64,000 bases of DNA, from the NCBI RefSeq assembly GCF_001983935.1, contig NZ_CP017641.1, positions 2,542,001-2,606,000 on the forward strand, read 5' to 3'. Below the pieces are notes generated by a model, which saw only the letters and a program-made list of their open reading frames with translations, was not told the origin of the DNA and did not search any database. This DNA is from Fuerstiella marisgermanici. Lineage in GTDB: Bacteria > Planctomycetota > Planctomycetia > Planctomycetales > Planctomycetaceae. The position numbers were made by a program, and so were the translations under genes. Shown here in pieces: positions 27,396-35,993 of this stretch (the first letter of the stretch is position 1; the number at the start of each line of letters is the position of its first letter).

Positions 27396-29126
27396 ATGAC
27401 AACCGTCTTCATCCTTCTGACCGGCCTGGCGATCGTCATCGGCGGAATCCTCGTGTTTCGCCTGCACGCCTTTGTCGCACTCATCCTGGCCGGACTGACG
27501 GTCGCTTTCCTGACGCCGTCGGAACTGGTCATCCGGTCCGGGCAACTGGAAGGCGTTGTCCGCAATGCCGACATTGACAGCCAAAGCCTGACGATCACCG
27601 TTCCGGAATCGCTCAGCAACGTAAACAACCTCGTTGTGGCGGAAGACCCGGGCGAAGGCCTGGCTCTGCGAATAGTGGCAACCGTGCCGGATCAGCAGCC
27701 GACCCAGCGTGAGAGCGAAAGCGACGTTTCCTATCGCTTCGAGTTCAACGACGACGAGGAAGCCCTGAGCGAAGCCAATCGGAAGCTGTACCTGTTAAGC
27801 AGCAAAGATGCCGCCAGTGCCGCGAACAACGGCAAGCTGTCGTTTATGAGCCGTCTGACAACCGCTTTGGGGTCGTATTGCGGCAAGCTGGCGATTCTGA
27901 TTGTGGCGGCGTCAATCATCGGCCGTTGCCTGCTGGACAGCGGAGCGGCCGACCGGATTGTGAAGTCGGCGCTGAACGCGGTCGGCGAAAAGAACGCTCC
28001 GGCCGCTTTTGCCGTCAGCGGGTTTACTTTAAGCATTCCAGTCTTCTTCGACACCGTCTTTTACCTGATGGTTCCGCTGGCGAAGGCGCTGCGGCTGCGC
28101 ACGGGCGGGAATTACCTATTGTACGTACTGTCGATCGTTGCCGGCGGCACGATGGCTCATTCACTTGTCCCGCCAACGCCTGGGCCACTCTTTATCGCCG
28201 AAGCCTTTGACGTATCCATCACCGCGATGATTTTCGGTGGCAGCGTTGTCGGTCTGATTAGTGCGAGCGTCGGAATGCTGTACGCCATGTGGATCAATTC
28301 TCGCAACGTATTGTCGTTGCCGGATTCTGATGGCATCGCAGAACCAGACCGGCCAACAGAGCTTCTGGCGGCCGATGCAGGCGAGCACGTAGCTGCCAAC
28401 AACGACTCAGCCCCCGGCTTGTTGACATCGCTGGTGCCGATTCTGCTGCCGATTCTGCTGATCTCACTTGGTGCACTGGTAACGAAGACGCAAGCGGTCG
28501 GCGAATCGACGGAGCCCACATGGCGGTTTGCGTCGCAGCCGATATCAGAATCGCTAGCCAACGCGATTACCATCTGTGGTGAGAAGAACTTCGCACTGCT
28601 GATTTCAGCCGCGTTTGCGGTCGTGATGTACGTTCGAACGAAGCGTCCTTCCAAACAGGCATTTTCCGCCGCTTTGCAGGACGCTGTGACCAGCGCGGGG
28701 ACGATCATTCTGGTGACCGCCGCCGGCGGCGCGTTTGGCATGATGATGAGACAGACCAGCGTGGCGGAACTGCTGGAAGGCCTGCCAGGAACGTCGCCCG
28801 TGATGGTTGTCGTGGCCGCGTTTCTGGTGACGACGGCCGTTCGGACTGCTCAGGGATCGTCAACGGTGGCTATGATCACCGCCGCTGGGATCTTTGGTGG
28901 TTTGGTCACCAGCGGAGCCGCCAACGTCGATCCGCTTTATGTCGCCCTGGCCGTCGGTTGCGGATCAAAGCCGATCTCATGGATGAACGACAGCGGCTTT
29001 TGGGTGATCACTCGGATGAGCGGCATGACGGAAAAGGAAGGCTTGAAATACATCACACCGATGACGGCGCTCGCCGGCCTGACCGGCCTGGTTGTCGTCA
29101 TTCTCGGTGTGATACTGTTCCCGTAG
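27396..29126 (+). CDS. GntP-family permease with soluble insert
   Basis: This 576-residue protein begins with two hydrophobic helices (FILLTGLAIVIGGILVF and AFVALILAGLTVAFL). A soluble insert of about 90 residues (about 48-140, acidic and Ser/Asp-rich) precedes the remaining membrane core. The core shows GntP/gluconate permease features (SIIGRCLLDSGAADRIV; GGTMAHSLVPPTPGPLFIAE; R-T-A-Q-G-S-S-T-V-A-M-I-T). GntP proteins import gluconate or related acids with protons. Substrate cannot be fixed from sequence; no sugar-acid kinase is adjacent. Confidence 0.85.
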   Translation: MTTVFILLTGLAIVIGGILVFRLHAFVALILAGLTVAFLTPSELVIRSGQLEGVVRNADIDSQSLTITVPESLSNVNNLVVAEDPGEGLALRIVATVPDQQPTQRESESDVSYRFEFNDDEEALSEANRKLYLLSSKDAASAANNGKLSFMSRLTTALGSYCGKLAILIVAASIIGRCLLDSGAADRIVKSALNAVGEKNAPAAFAVSGFTLSIPVFFDTVFYLMVPLAKALRLRTGGNYLLYVLSIVAGGTMAHSLVPPTPGPLFIAEAFDVSITAMIFGGSVVGLISASVGMLYAMWINSRNVLSLPDSDGIAEPDRPTELLAADAGEHVAANNDSAPGLLTSLVPILLPILLISLGALVTKTQAVGESTEPTWRFASQPISESLANAITICGEKNFALLISAAFAVVMYVRTKRPSKQAFSAALQDAVTSAGTIILVTAAGGAFGMMMRQTSVAELLEGLPGTSPVMVVVAAFLVTTAVRTAQGSSTVAMITAAGIFGGLVTSGAANVDPLYVALAVGCGSKPISWMNDSGFWVITRMSGMTEKEGLKYITPMTALAGLTGLVVVILGVILFP

Positions 29127-29154
29127 CTCACGACGCGGTGACTGGCCGACTGGC

Positions 29155-30204
29155 CTATGGCGTCGGGCGGAAGTTCCATTCCGGACTGTTTTCCGGATCC
29201 GGCATGTGCGGCGACTTGCCAAGCTCAAAATCTCCCAATGTTAAATTGGCCTGTTTCCAGTAATACTTTGGCGCCTTAATGAAGCCGTAAAAGCTCGGGT
29301 AGAACGGATCGACGAATCCGACGTCCGCTTTGTCCGGGACGTCCTGGTCTGTCAAAAAGTAGGCCGCGTTCACAACCAAGCGTCGCAGATCTTCGTTGAC
29401 AAAGTCGACGGACGCCCCGCCGGTCGTGCAGAATGATCGGCCCGTTGTTTGACCGTCGGGTGACGAATATTCATGAAGCCAGGCAAACGGCTGCATCGGA
29501 TCGTTCTTCTCGCCTTCGATTGCTTTGGAGTTCGGGTCCAGCGTTTCCGTCACTGCGGCTCGCATCAGAATTTCGTCGTCGTCCGTCAGATGGACCACGC
29601 CGTACACGTCGCTGGGCGCGAAAACATCTTTTACGCTGTTTAAAATCGGGTGCGACTGCTTGCCGTCGGCGATGACGCCTCGAGCTCCCTGATGCTTATG
29701 CCGTCCGTGATGACTAACCCAGGTTTCGCCCAGAATTTTCAAGCCGAATTCGGCATACTTCAGTCCGCCGAAATCCCCATTGCCGTTGAAGGCGTGAGTC
29801 GACGTGCGAATGCCGATGACCGGTTTGCCCGCGTTCAAAAACTGCGTGACGTGTTTCGCGGCATCTGCCTCTGGCGTGCGAAATCGAGTTCCAATGATCA
29901 TCAGGTCCGCGGAATCCAGAGCGTCCAGGCCGCGGAGTCCCGCCTGGTTGTTCGGGTCGATGTAGGAAGCACCGTCCGGGCCGAAAGAAAACAGCACCGT
30001 GCATTTGAATCCATGTTTTTGGCTGAGAATCTTGCCCAGCATCGGCATCGATTCTTCTGTGCGATACTCTTCGTCGCCAGCGATCAGCACGATATGTTTG
30101 GCGTCGTCGTTGTCACCCTTCGGTGAAAACACCAGTCGGTCGGCAGCAAACGAAGAATCGGTGGCTGTCGCCAGCACGCACATCAAAAGGGCAAGCTTAC
30201 GCAT
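29155..30204 (-). CDS. Secreted ThuA-like protein
   Basis: ATG 30204 gives a signal peptide (MRKLALLMCVLATATDSSFAA) and is preferred to an upstream start at 30252. The mature part, about 330 residues, follows the ThuA/glutamine-amidotransferase-like fold: HIVLIAGDEEYRTEESMP, ADLMIIGTRFRTPE, GIRTSTHAF and a FGGLKYAEFGLKILGETWVSHHG block. In Planctomycetes such exported ThuA-like proteins are common and associated with carbohydrate metabolism; the reaction is unknown. It stands alone, convergent with the GntP-type gene. Confidence 0.85.
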   Translation of the reverse strand: MRKLALLMCVLATATDSSFAADRLVFSPKGDNDDAKHIVLIAGDEEYRTEESMPMLGKILSQKHGFKCTVLFSFGPDGASYIDPNNQAGLRGLDALDSADLMIIGTRFRTPEADAAKHVTQFLNAGKPVIGIRTSTHAFNGNGDFGGLKYAEFGLKILGETWVSHHGRHKHQGARGVIADGKQSHPILNSVKDVFAPSDVYGVVHLTDDDEILMRAAVTETLDPNSKAIEGEKNDPMQPFAWLHEYSSPDGQTTGRSFCTTGGASVDFVNEDLRRLVVNAAYFLTDQDVPDKADVGFVDPFYPSFYGFIKAPKYYWKQANLTLGDFELGKSPHMPDPENSPEWNFRPTP

Positions 30205-30360
30205 TGAACGGACTTTTTGAAGGGGTGAGAAATCGGTTTCGCGCCAATCCACTCATTGTACCCACGGTCGCCGCCGCGCAGAAGCGTGGCGGGACGAAGC
30301 CTTCGATAACAGGTGCAGAACGAGATCGTGCGGACCTGGGTCAGCCGTGGGCTTTTGCAT

Positions 30361-30534
30361 GCACCTCTCCCAGCGCAGCGTTGGGGGAGGTCGGACGGAG
30401 CGAAGCAACGTCCGGGTGGGGGCTGAGCACGTTGGGTTGGTGCAGTCGTGCAGCGCGGGATGCGCAGACGGCCCTCCCCCGAACATCGCTGCGCTTGTTC
30501 GACCCCTCCCTTGCCTGCGGCTGGGAGGGGAGAG
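30361..30534. repeat. Structured GC-rich intergenic repeat
   Basis: The spacer between the ThuA-like and ABC genes holds a chain of hairpins: CCTCTCCCA with TGGGGGAGG (30364-30391), CGGACG with CGTCCG (30392-30414) and CCCCTCCC with GGGAGGGG (30503-30530). No open frame is convincing. It looks like a dispersed multi-hairpin repeat, a type common in planctomycete spacers. Confidence 0.6.
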
Positions 30535-30556
30535 AACGACTGACCAGTGCTGGCCG

Positions 30557-31486
30557 CTACTGCACGAGGCCCTTGGTCAGTTCCATAAACGCGGTTTCGA
30601 GGTTCACTTCTTCTTCACGAAACAGCATCAGGGCAAATCCGCCGTTGACCAGTTCGGCCGGGATTTCGCTGTAGTCTTCCACGTTGGGTTTGAGCGTGAC
30701 TTCCAGCAATTGATCTTTGCCAATGCTGACGGCTTCGACGGTGTCACACTGTTCCATCAGCTTCGCGGCGTCTTCAACACGATCGCGTACTCGGATATTG
30801 AGTAGTATTCGCTGCCGCGCCTTCTTCATCACTTCCGCGACGTTGCCGTCGACAATCAGGTTGCCCTTTTCGATCATGCCGACGCGAGTACACACGTCTG
30901 CCAGTTCGGGCAGAATGTGGCTGGACACGATGACGGTCTTTTTCAGTTCGCCAAGCCGGCGCAACAGATTGCGGATTTCGATTCGAGCTCGCGGGTCCAG
31001 GCCGCTGGCGGGTTCGTCCAGCAGCAGCACCTGAGGTTCGTGCAGCAGCGTTCTGGCCAGTCCAATACGCTGAGTCTGCCCGCGAGACAATTCGTTGACC
31101 ATCGCATCTCGCTTAAACGACATGTCGACCAGTTCGAGCTTTTCTTCGCAGATCTTGCGACGTTTCGAACCGGGAATTCGATAGGCGGCGCAGAAGAATT
31201 CGAGATACTCAATCACCGTCATGTCGTCATACACGCCGAAGAAGTCCGGCATAAATCCCACCAGGCGGCGAATGTCTTCCTGATTAGTGTAGATCGACTT
31301 GCCGCACACGTAAGCTTCGCCGTGATCCGGATTTAGCAGTGTGGCGATCATCCGCATCGTGGTCGTTTTTCCGGATCCGTTGGGTCCGATAAAGCCGAAC
31401 ACGTCACCTTCCGAAAGCTTCAGGTTGATGTTGTTGACCGCGATCAGGTTGCCATATCGCTTGGTCAGATTTCGAGTTTCAATCAC
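30557..31486 (-). CDS. ABC transporter ATP-binding protein
   Basis: This 309-residue ABC-2 type ATPase has Walker A GPNGSGKTT (residues 34-42), signature LSRGQ (about 135) and Walker B VLLLDEPASGLD (about 155-166), then the H-loop SSHILPEL. The C-terminal 80 residues form the extra domain typical of gliding or drug-export ABC-2 ATPases. Its ATG overlaps the stop of the 811-aa membrane protein gene, so the two are coupled. No ABC-2 permease is visible here. Confidence 0.93.
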   Translation of the reverse strand: MIETRNLTKRYGNLIAVNNINLKLSEGDVFGFIGPNGSGKTTTMRMIATLLNPDHGEAYVCGKSIYTNQEDIRRLVGFMPDFFGVYDDMTVIEYLEFFCAAYRIPGSKRRKICEEKLELVDMSFKRDAMVNELSRGQTQRIGLARTLLHEPQVLLLDEPASGLDPRARIEIRNLLRRLGELKKTVIVSSHILPELADVCTRVGMIEKGNLIVDGNVAEVMKKARQRILLNIRVRDRVEDAAKLMEQCDTVEAVSIGKDQLLEVTLKPNVEDYSEIPAELVNGGFALMLFREEEVNLETAFMELTKGLVQ

Positions 31487-33918
31487 TGTTGGTTCTCACT
31501 TTCAACCTGCTGTTCCTTATCCAGATCTTCTTTCGTTTTTGCACGAGCTCCCGGCGGTCGCTTATCGACGGGAATAAACAAACGCACCAATGTCTGGCGT
31601 TCGTTGTTTGTGATCGGCTGGTCATTAATGCTTAGCGATGACACGGGCAGATCAATCCGGCCAATCAACACCGCGTGATTCAGCCGAGCGGTATCGGTGA
31701 CTTCCATCCTGCGATACTGCGTGTGAGACAATCCCGCGTATTCGGCACCGCCGGCGTAGTTGTACAAACTTAACATCGTGAGGACGTATTGCGCGTCTGT
31801 GGATTGAGCGTCGTAAGGAGTCGTTACTTGCGACGAACCACGGCTGGTGCCTTTGGATTCTTTGGTGCGTTTTGTACGAGTTCCCGTGAGGTACGCTTTA
31901 AGGTCAGACGCGTAGATCCCATCGGCGCGAGCCGTCCAGGACGTGTTCGAATCAAGTGCGATGTATTCGTCGGCAGTCGGTTGAGCTCGATAAACGCGGT
32001 TACCGTGAACCACGATCCAATCGGTAATCGGTTCCGGCAGGTTGTGGTGGAAGGTGCCTTTCAACAGGCCGAATCCTGAAACCGTCAGAGACGATTCCAC
32101 CAGTGGCTGTGGTCCGGATGCATGCCAGGCGGCCTTAAACGACCGTGAGCCGTTGGTGAGCAGCGGCATGTTGGTGACAGTGTCAGGCGACAACCGGCTG
32201 TGTCGAAATGTTTGCTGACCGAGCCCCATCCCGCCCTTGCGGTACATCGCGCCGAACACGTCTTCCGGCCGACCGCTCCAGGTGAGCTGCACGGCTGCCG
32301 CTTTGTTCGCCGCTGATGCGTCGCTTGCGTCCGACTTTGTGGTCTTAGTGGCGTGGTCAAATTTCATGCCGGGAAGTTCAAGAGTCGGTTCGGCGTGGAA
32401 CTCGGCCCGCATCGTTTCCGACGCTGAAACGCTTAACCATGATCGAGCGTGCAGGTAAGACGAGTTTCCGTCTTCCATCACGTCCAACACGTCCAATTGC
32501 CGCATTCCCAGCTGGCCTGATTTCCCGGCCACCTGAACCATCAACATCACGCCGCAGACAATCAGAAAGGGAAACGTCAGCCACGTCAGATGAGGCCGTT
32601 TCAACACCTTGGTCACCAGCAGAAAATCGAGCGGCCCGATCAAAATCAACCAGGCCGCCAACATCGCCATGACACTCCACGTGGACCACTGCCCGGCGAT
32701 TGGGACGGCGTCGTTGGCCGCCAGCCATTGAGTCCCCAGGTCGGACACTCCGGATTGTGACACGCGCGACGTCCGCCGGCGATCGGCCGAAGTCGGGCTG
32801 AGTTTTTCGCCGAAGACAAGCACTTCCAGAAACTGCGGCAGCGAGGTCCACCGGTTCAGCGGCAGCTGATTGATGTCGACCGCCAGGACGGTGATGATTC
32901 CCGCCCCGATGCTTTGAGTGCCCAGGATCGGGCCGTCGAGCGAATCGACCAGGGCCTTTGTCTGGCCACTCGTCAGCCGCGCGACAGGCCATGAATCTTT
33001 GCCGCTCAGGTTTGTTTGAATGCGAGTCGCCCCGGACACAAACGCTTCTAAACCGTTGAATCGTCGCATCGCGATGGGAGCGTCTTCGATGCCAAAGTGC
33101 TCACCAACCCAGCGGCCCACGTCCGACGCTAGAAACTTGTCGACCGTACCACCGGTGCTGACAATCAGCCGCCCGCCATCGCGAACCCACTGCTGTATCG
33201 CACCGGCCTGTTGCGGTGAAGTCTCAAACTTATCAGCCATCAAAATGACGTCGACCGCGTCAAGACCATCGACGTCGTCGGGCAGTTCCGACGGATCGCC
33301 CAATTGGACGCTCTGTAGAATCGATCGGTCGCGAGAATACACGGCCGCGTTGCGGAGAAATTCTTCCACGCCCGCAATGCCGCCCGCTCCACCGCCAACC
33401 GTAAGTAGCGTCAACGCATCCATACGACGCAACTGCAGCCGACGCTGCACTTCCACTTCCGGATCGGGCAGGGCGACGTCTTCGCCAAACAGAACGGTGC
33501 GCCGAACCAGCGTTTCTCCGGTTTCCGAATCGACCAGCGACACGACACCGGTGCCTTCGATCCGTCCACTTCGGAAATAGCCGTGCAGCGAGGCCATTCC
33601 GGAATTCGGTACAACGGCGACTGCGGTGGTTTCGACGTAGTTGTCGCCACGAGGATCGGGAAATGCGGCCTGCAATTCAACCAGCTGGCCGGCTGGAAGG
33701 TCTGTCGCGGTGGCAGAAATCGGCAACCATGTGCCGACTTTTCCCTGCCCCTGTAGCCCCAGTCGCAGGCTTTCGAATTCTGCCGCGTTGATGTCAACAC
33801 AGTGCAGCACGCCGCTAATGGCGACACAAAACGCCGCCGTACGCACGACCTTGCAGGCATAGCCGGTTAATGCAGAAACGAATCGAAGCACGGGATTCCT
33901 GAATTGGTGTTGAGTCAC
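31483..33918 (-). CDS. Large exported membrane protein beside ABC ATPase
   Basis: The frame opens at 34044, but the first 42 residues lack coding character; GTG 33918 gives a membrane-targeting N-terminus (A-F-C-V-A-I-S-G-V-L). The product is about 811 residues. An extracytoplasmic beta-rich part contains a glutamine-amidotransferase-like region (DVILMADKFETSP; W-V-R-D-G-G-RLIVSTGG). Membrane helices follow in the middle (M-A-M-L-A-A-WLILIGPLDFLLV and WLTFPFLIVCGVMLMV), then another soluble part. It resembles the companions of ABC-2 ATPases in gliding-type (GldG-like) systems, but the family is uncertain. Confidence 0.75.
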   Translation of the reverse strand: MTQHQFRNPVLRFVSALTGYACKVVRTAAFCVAISGVLHCVDINAAEFESLRLGLQGQGKVGTWLPISATATDLPAGQLVELQAAFPDPRGDNYVETTAVAVVPNSGMASLHGYFRSGRIEGTGVVSLVDSETGETLVRRTVLFGEDVALPDPEVEVQRRLQLRRMDALTLLTVGGGAGGIAGVEEFLRNAAVYSRDRSILQSVQLGDPSELPDDVDGLDAVDVILMADKFETSPQQAGAIQQWVRDGGRLIVSTGGTVDKFLASDVGRWVGEHFGIEDAPIAMRRFNGLEAFVSGATRIQTNLSGKDSWPVARLTSGQTKALVDSLDGPILGTQSIGAGIITVLAVDINQLPLNRWTSLPQFLEVLVFGEKLSPTSADRRRTSRVSQSGVSDLGTQWLAANDAVPIAGQWSTWSVMAMLAAWLILIGPLDFLLVTKVLKRPHLTWLTFPFLIVCGVMLMVQVAGKSGQLGMRQLDVLDVMEDGNSSYLHARSWLSVSASETMRAEFHAEPTLELPGMKFDHATKTTKSDASDASAANKAAAVQLTWSGRPEDVFGAMYRKGGMGLGQQTFRHSRLSPDTVTNMPLLTNGSRSFKAAWHASGPQPLVESSLTVSGFGLLKGTFHHNLPEPITDWIVVHGNRVYRAQPTADEYIALDSNTSWTARADGIYASDLKAYLTGTRTKRTKESKGTSRGSSQVTTPYDAQSTDAQYVLTMLSLYNYAGGAEYAGLSHTQYRRMEVTDTARLNHAVLIGRIDLPVSSLSINDQPITNNERQTLVRLFIPVDKRPPGARAKTKEDLDKEQQVESENQQ

Positions 33919-34177
33919 ATGTATTTCTGACGATGGCCGCTGTGGGCCGTCGCAAACGTCACCGGCGGCCTCGAATGCGCATCGTACATTTGGCGATGTC
34001 ACTTCGCCACAAACCTTCGGCGCGCAAACCTTCCCTGTCGTCACGATACGCGAGCGTTTGTGGAGGCAGCGGGCGCAAAGTTTGATTTGTCGGCGGATTT
34101 ACTGCATTCGCGGAAGACGCTCGCTAAACTGCCCACTTCCGGAACCGACGCTACGCCATGCCCCAGGTTTGATTTTC

Positions 34178-35569
34178 ATGTCGTCATCGCCATCGTCCAC
34201 TGTCGGACGACCTGCCGCGCAGGTTGCAAATGCCACGGCCAACACCGTCGCGAACCCCAATATCCGCGAACTCCAGGCCGAATCGATCACGGTTCGAATC
34301 CGCTGGTTTGGCGTCGTCGTTGGCTATCTGCTGGTCAACGCGGGCGATTTCATCAACGCCAGCGCGAGAAATACGTCCAAAGGCGAATTGAACGCTTTGC
34401 TGGCAGTTGGAGCGGTCTACGCTTTAATCGACACCGTCCGCAGCATGAAGGGCCATGTGCTGCTGGCCGAATTCCGCATTCTGATCAGCATCATGGAAGC
34501 TCTGTTTATCGGGCTGCTGTGCTACTTTGACGAAGGCGTCAGCAGCCCGTTTCGCTTCTATTATTTTCTGTCGATCCTGGTCTGCGCGATTCGGCATACT
34601 CCGAAACTGGCCTTCGCCACGTTTGGCCTGCATGCGCTCAGTTACAGCATGCTGGGACTGCTATCGCCCACGCGCAGCGACGACGACGCGACTCAAATGC
34701 TGCTCACCCTGGTGTTTCTGGGCTGGGCCGCGTGGGCCATCATTGCACTCACGGCACTGCTGAAAACTGCGAGCCAGCGGTTGTCCGAACTGAACGGCGA
34801 ACTGGTCGAAAACCAGGAACAACTGGAAGCCCGCATTCGAGACCGCACAAAGCAGCTACAGGAATCTCAGGCACTATTGGTGCAGCAGGAAAAGCAGGCG
34901 GCGTTCGGACTTCTGGCCGCCGGGATCGCTCACGAAGTCGGCAACCCTCTGGCTTCGATCAGTTCCATCGTGCAAATGCTGAATCGCCGCAACGCTGACG
35001 ACTACACCAAAGAGCGGCTGGAAATGGTGGACGGGCAGTTAACGCGAATTCAGCGTACGCTGCAGGAACTGGTCGGATTCAGTCGACCGGCCAGTCAAAT
35101 GGCAACGCTGGTCAGCACAGAAGCCGCCATCAACGACGCCCTGAACATCGCCAAATACTACAAACGCTGGAAGGGCAAGAAGGTTCACACCGACTTCGAT
35201 CCCGACATCAAAGCCATCCGCACGATTTATGATCAACTGGTGCAGGTGGTGCTGAATCTGGTGCTGAACGCTCTGGACGCCACTGAAGAAGGCGCTTCCA
35301 TCACAGTGCGAACTCGGCAGGAAAAATCGGAAGCGAATGTGGATGTGGTGGCGATCTACATTGCCGACGAAGGCCACGGAATTCCGGAAGACGCGCAGGC
35401 GAAAATTTTCGAACCGTACTTCACGACCAAAAAAACCGGGACCGGGCTCGGATTGTTCGTCTGCCGCCAGTTGGCTCAACAGGAATTGGGCGGATCGATC
35501 GATCTGGTCCGTTCGGACGCTTACGGAACAGAATTTCGCCTGACCATCGCGACGGACCTGACGACCTAA
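34178..35569 (+). CDS. Membrane sensor histidine kinase
   Basis: ATG 34178 is chosen over an upstream frame start (34058) lacking coding character. The 463-residue protein has about five or six N-terminal membrane helices, a coiled-coil linker, and the dimerisation/phosphoacceptor motif IAHEVGNPLASIS with His252. The ATP-binding N, G1, F and G2 boxes follow (NLVLNALDATEEG; DEGHGI; FEPYFTTKKTGTGLGLF). The HEVGNPL form is like NtrB/AtoS-type kinases. No response regulator lies alongside, so it is an orphan kinase here. It is divergent from the 811-aa gene. Confidence 0.92.
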   Translation: MSSSPSSTVGRPAAQVANATANTVANPNIRELQAESITVRIRWFGVVVGYLLVNAGDFINASARNTSKGELNALLAVGAVYALIDTVRSMKGHVLLAEFRILISIMEALFIGLLCYFDEGVSSPFRFYYFLSILVCAIRHTPKLAFATFGLHALSYSMLGLLSPTRSDDDATQMLLTLVFLGWAAWAIIALTALLKTASQRLSELNGELVENQEQLEARIRDRTKQLQESQALLVQQEKQAAFGLLAAGIAHEVGNPLASISSIVQMLNRRNADDYTKERLEMVDGQLTRIQRTLQELVGFSRPASQMATLVSTEAAINDALNIAKYYKRWKGKKVHTDFDPDIKAIRTIYDQLVQVVLNLVLNALDATEEGASITVRTRQEKSEANVDVVAIYIADEGHGIPEDAQAKIFEPYFTTKKTGTGLGLFVCRQLAQQELGGSIDLVRSDAYGTEFRLTIATDLTT

Positions 35570-35575
35570 GGCCCC

Positions 35576-35915
35576 CTACAGCGTGTTCCGCTGACTTATG
35601 GCTGTAGCAAACAGTCGTCAACAGCAAATTACCTGTTCCCACGCCCCCCCACGCGGCGACATGTTCAGAAAAACGGCCTTAAAACTCTGAATTTGCCACG
35701 TAATCTGCCGCGCCCTGAAAAACGGTGTGAACTTTCGCCGCGTTATGCGTTACCCATAGCAGTAGAGGTTCAGACGATTTTGTGGGCGTCGCACGGTCGG
35801 TCGTGGTGAGAGCAGTTTCCCCATTGTTGTGAACGGTTGGGGCTCGTGGGGAACAGCCTTCAGAATTCGAAAAGCTTGATCCGCGGCCGCAAGTCAGCAA
35901 GATTCGCTGTAGAAT
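35576..35915. repeat. Two inverted copies of a dispersed intergenic repeat
   Basis: The 424-bp spacer between the kinase and the next gene has no supported gene. Positions 35576-35650 (CTACAGCGTG then CGCTGACTTATGG and CTGTTCCCACG) and 35830-35915 (ACGGTTGGGGCTCGTGGG then CCGCGGCCGCAAGTCAGC) are diverged copies, in opposite orientation, of a unit also present at 50410-50500. Confidence 0.5.
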
Positions 35916-35993
35916 CTCGATAGTAAAGGATTGCGAACCGTTACGACGTTCGCACGCCTTTGTTCCATCGGGGACTTATCGCAGAAACGCAAT

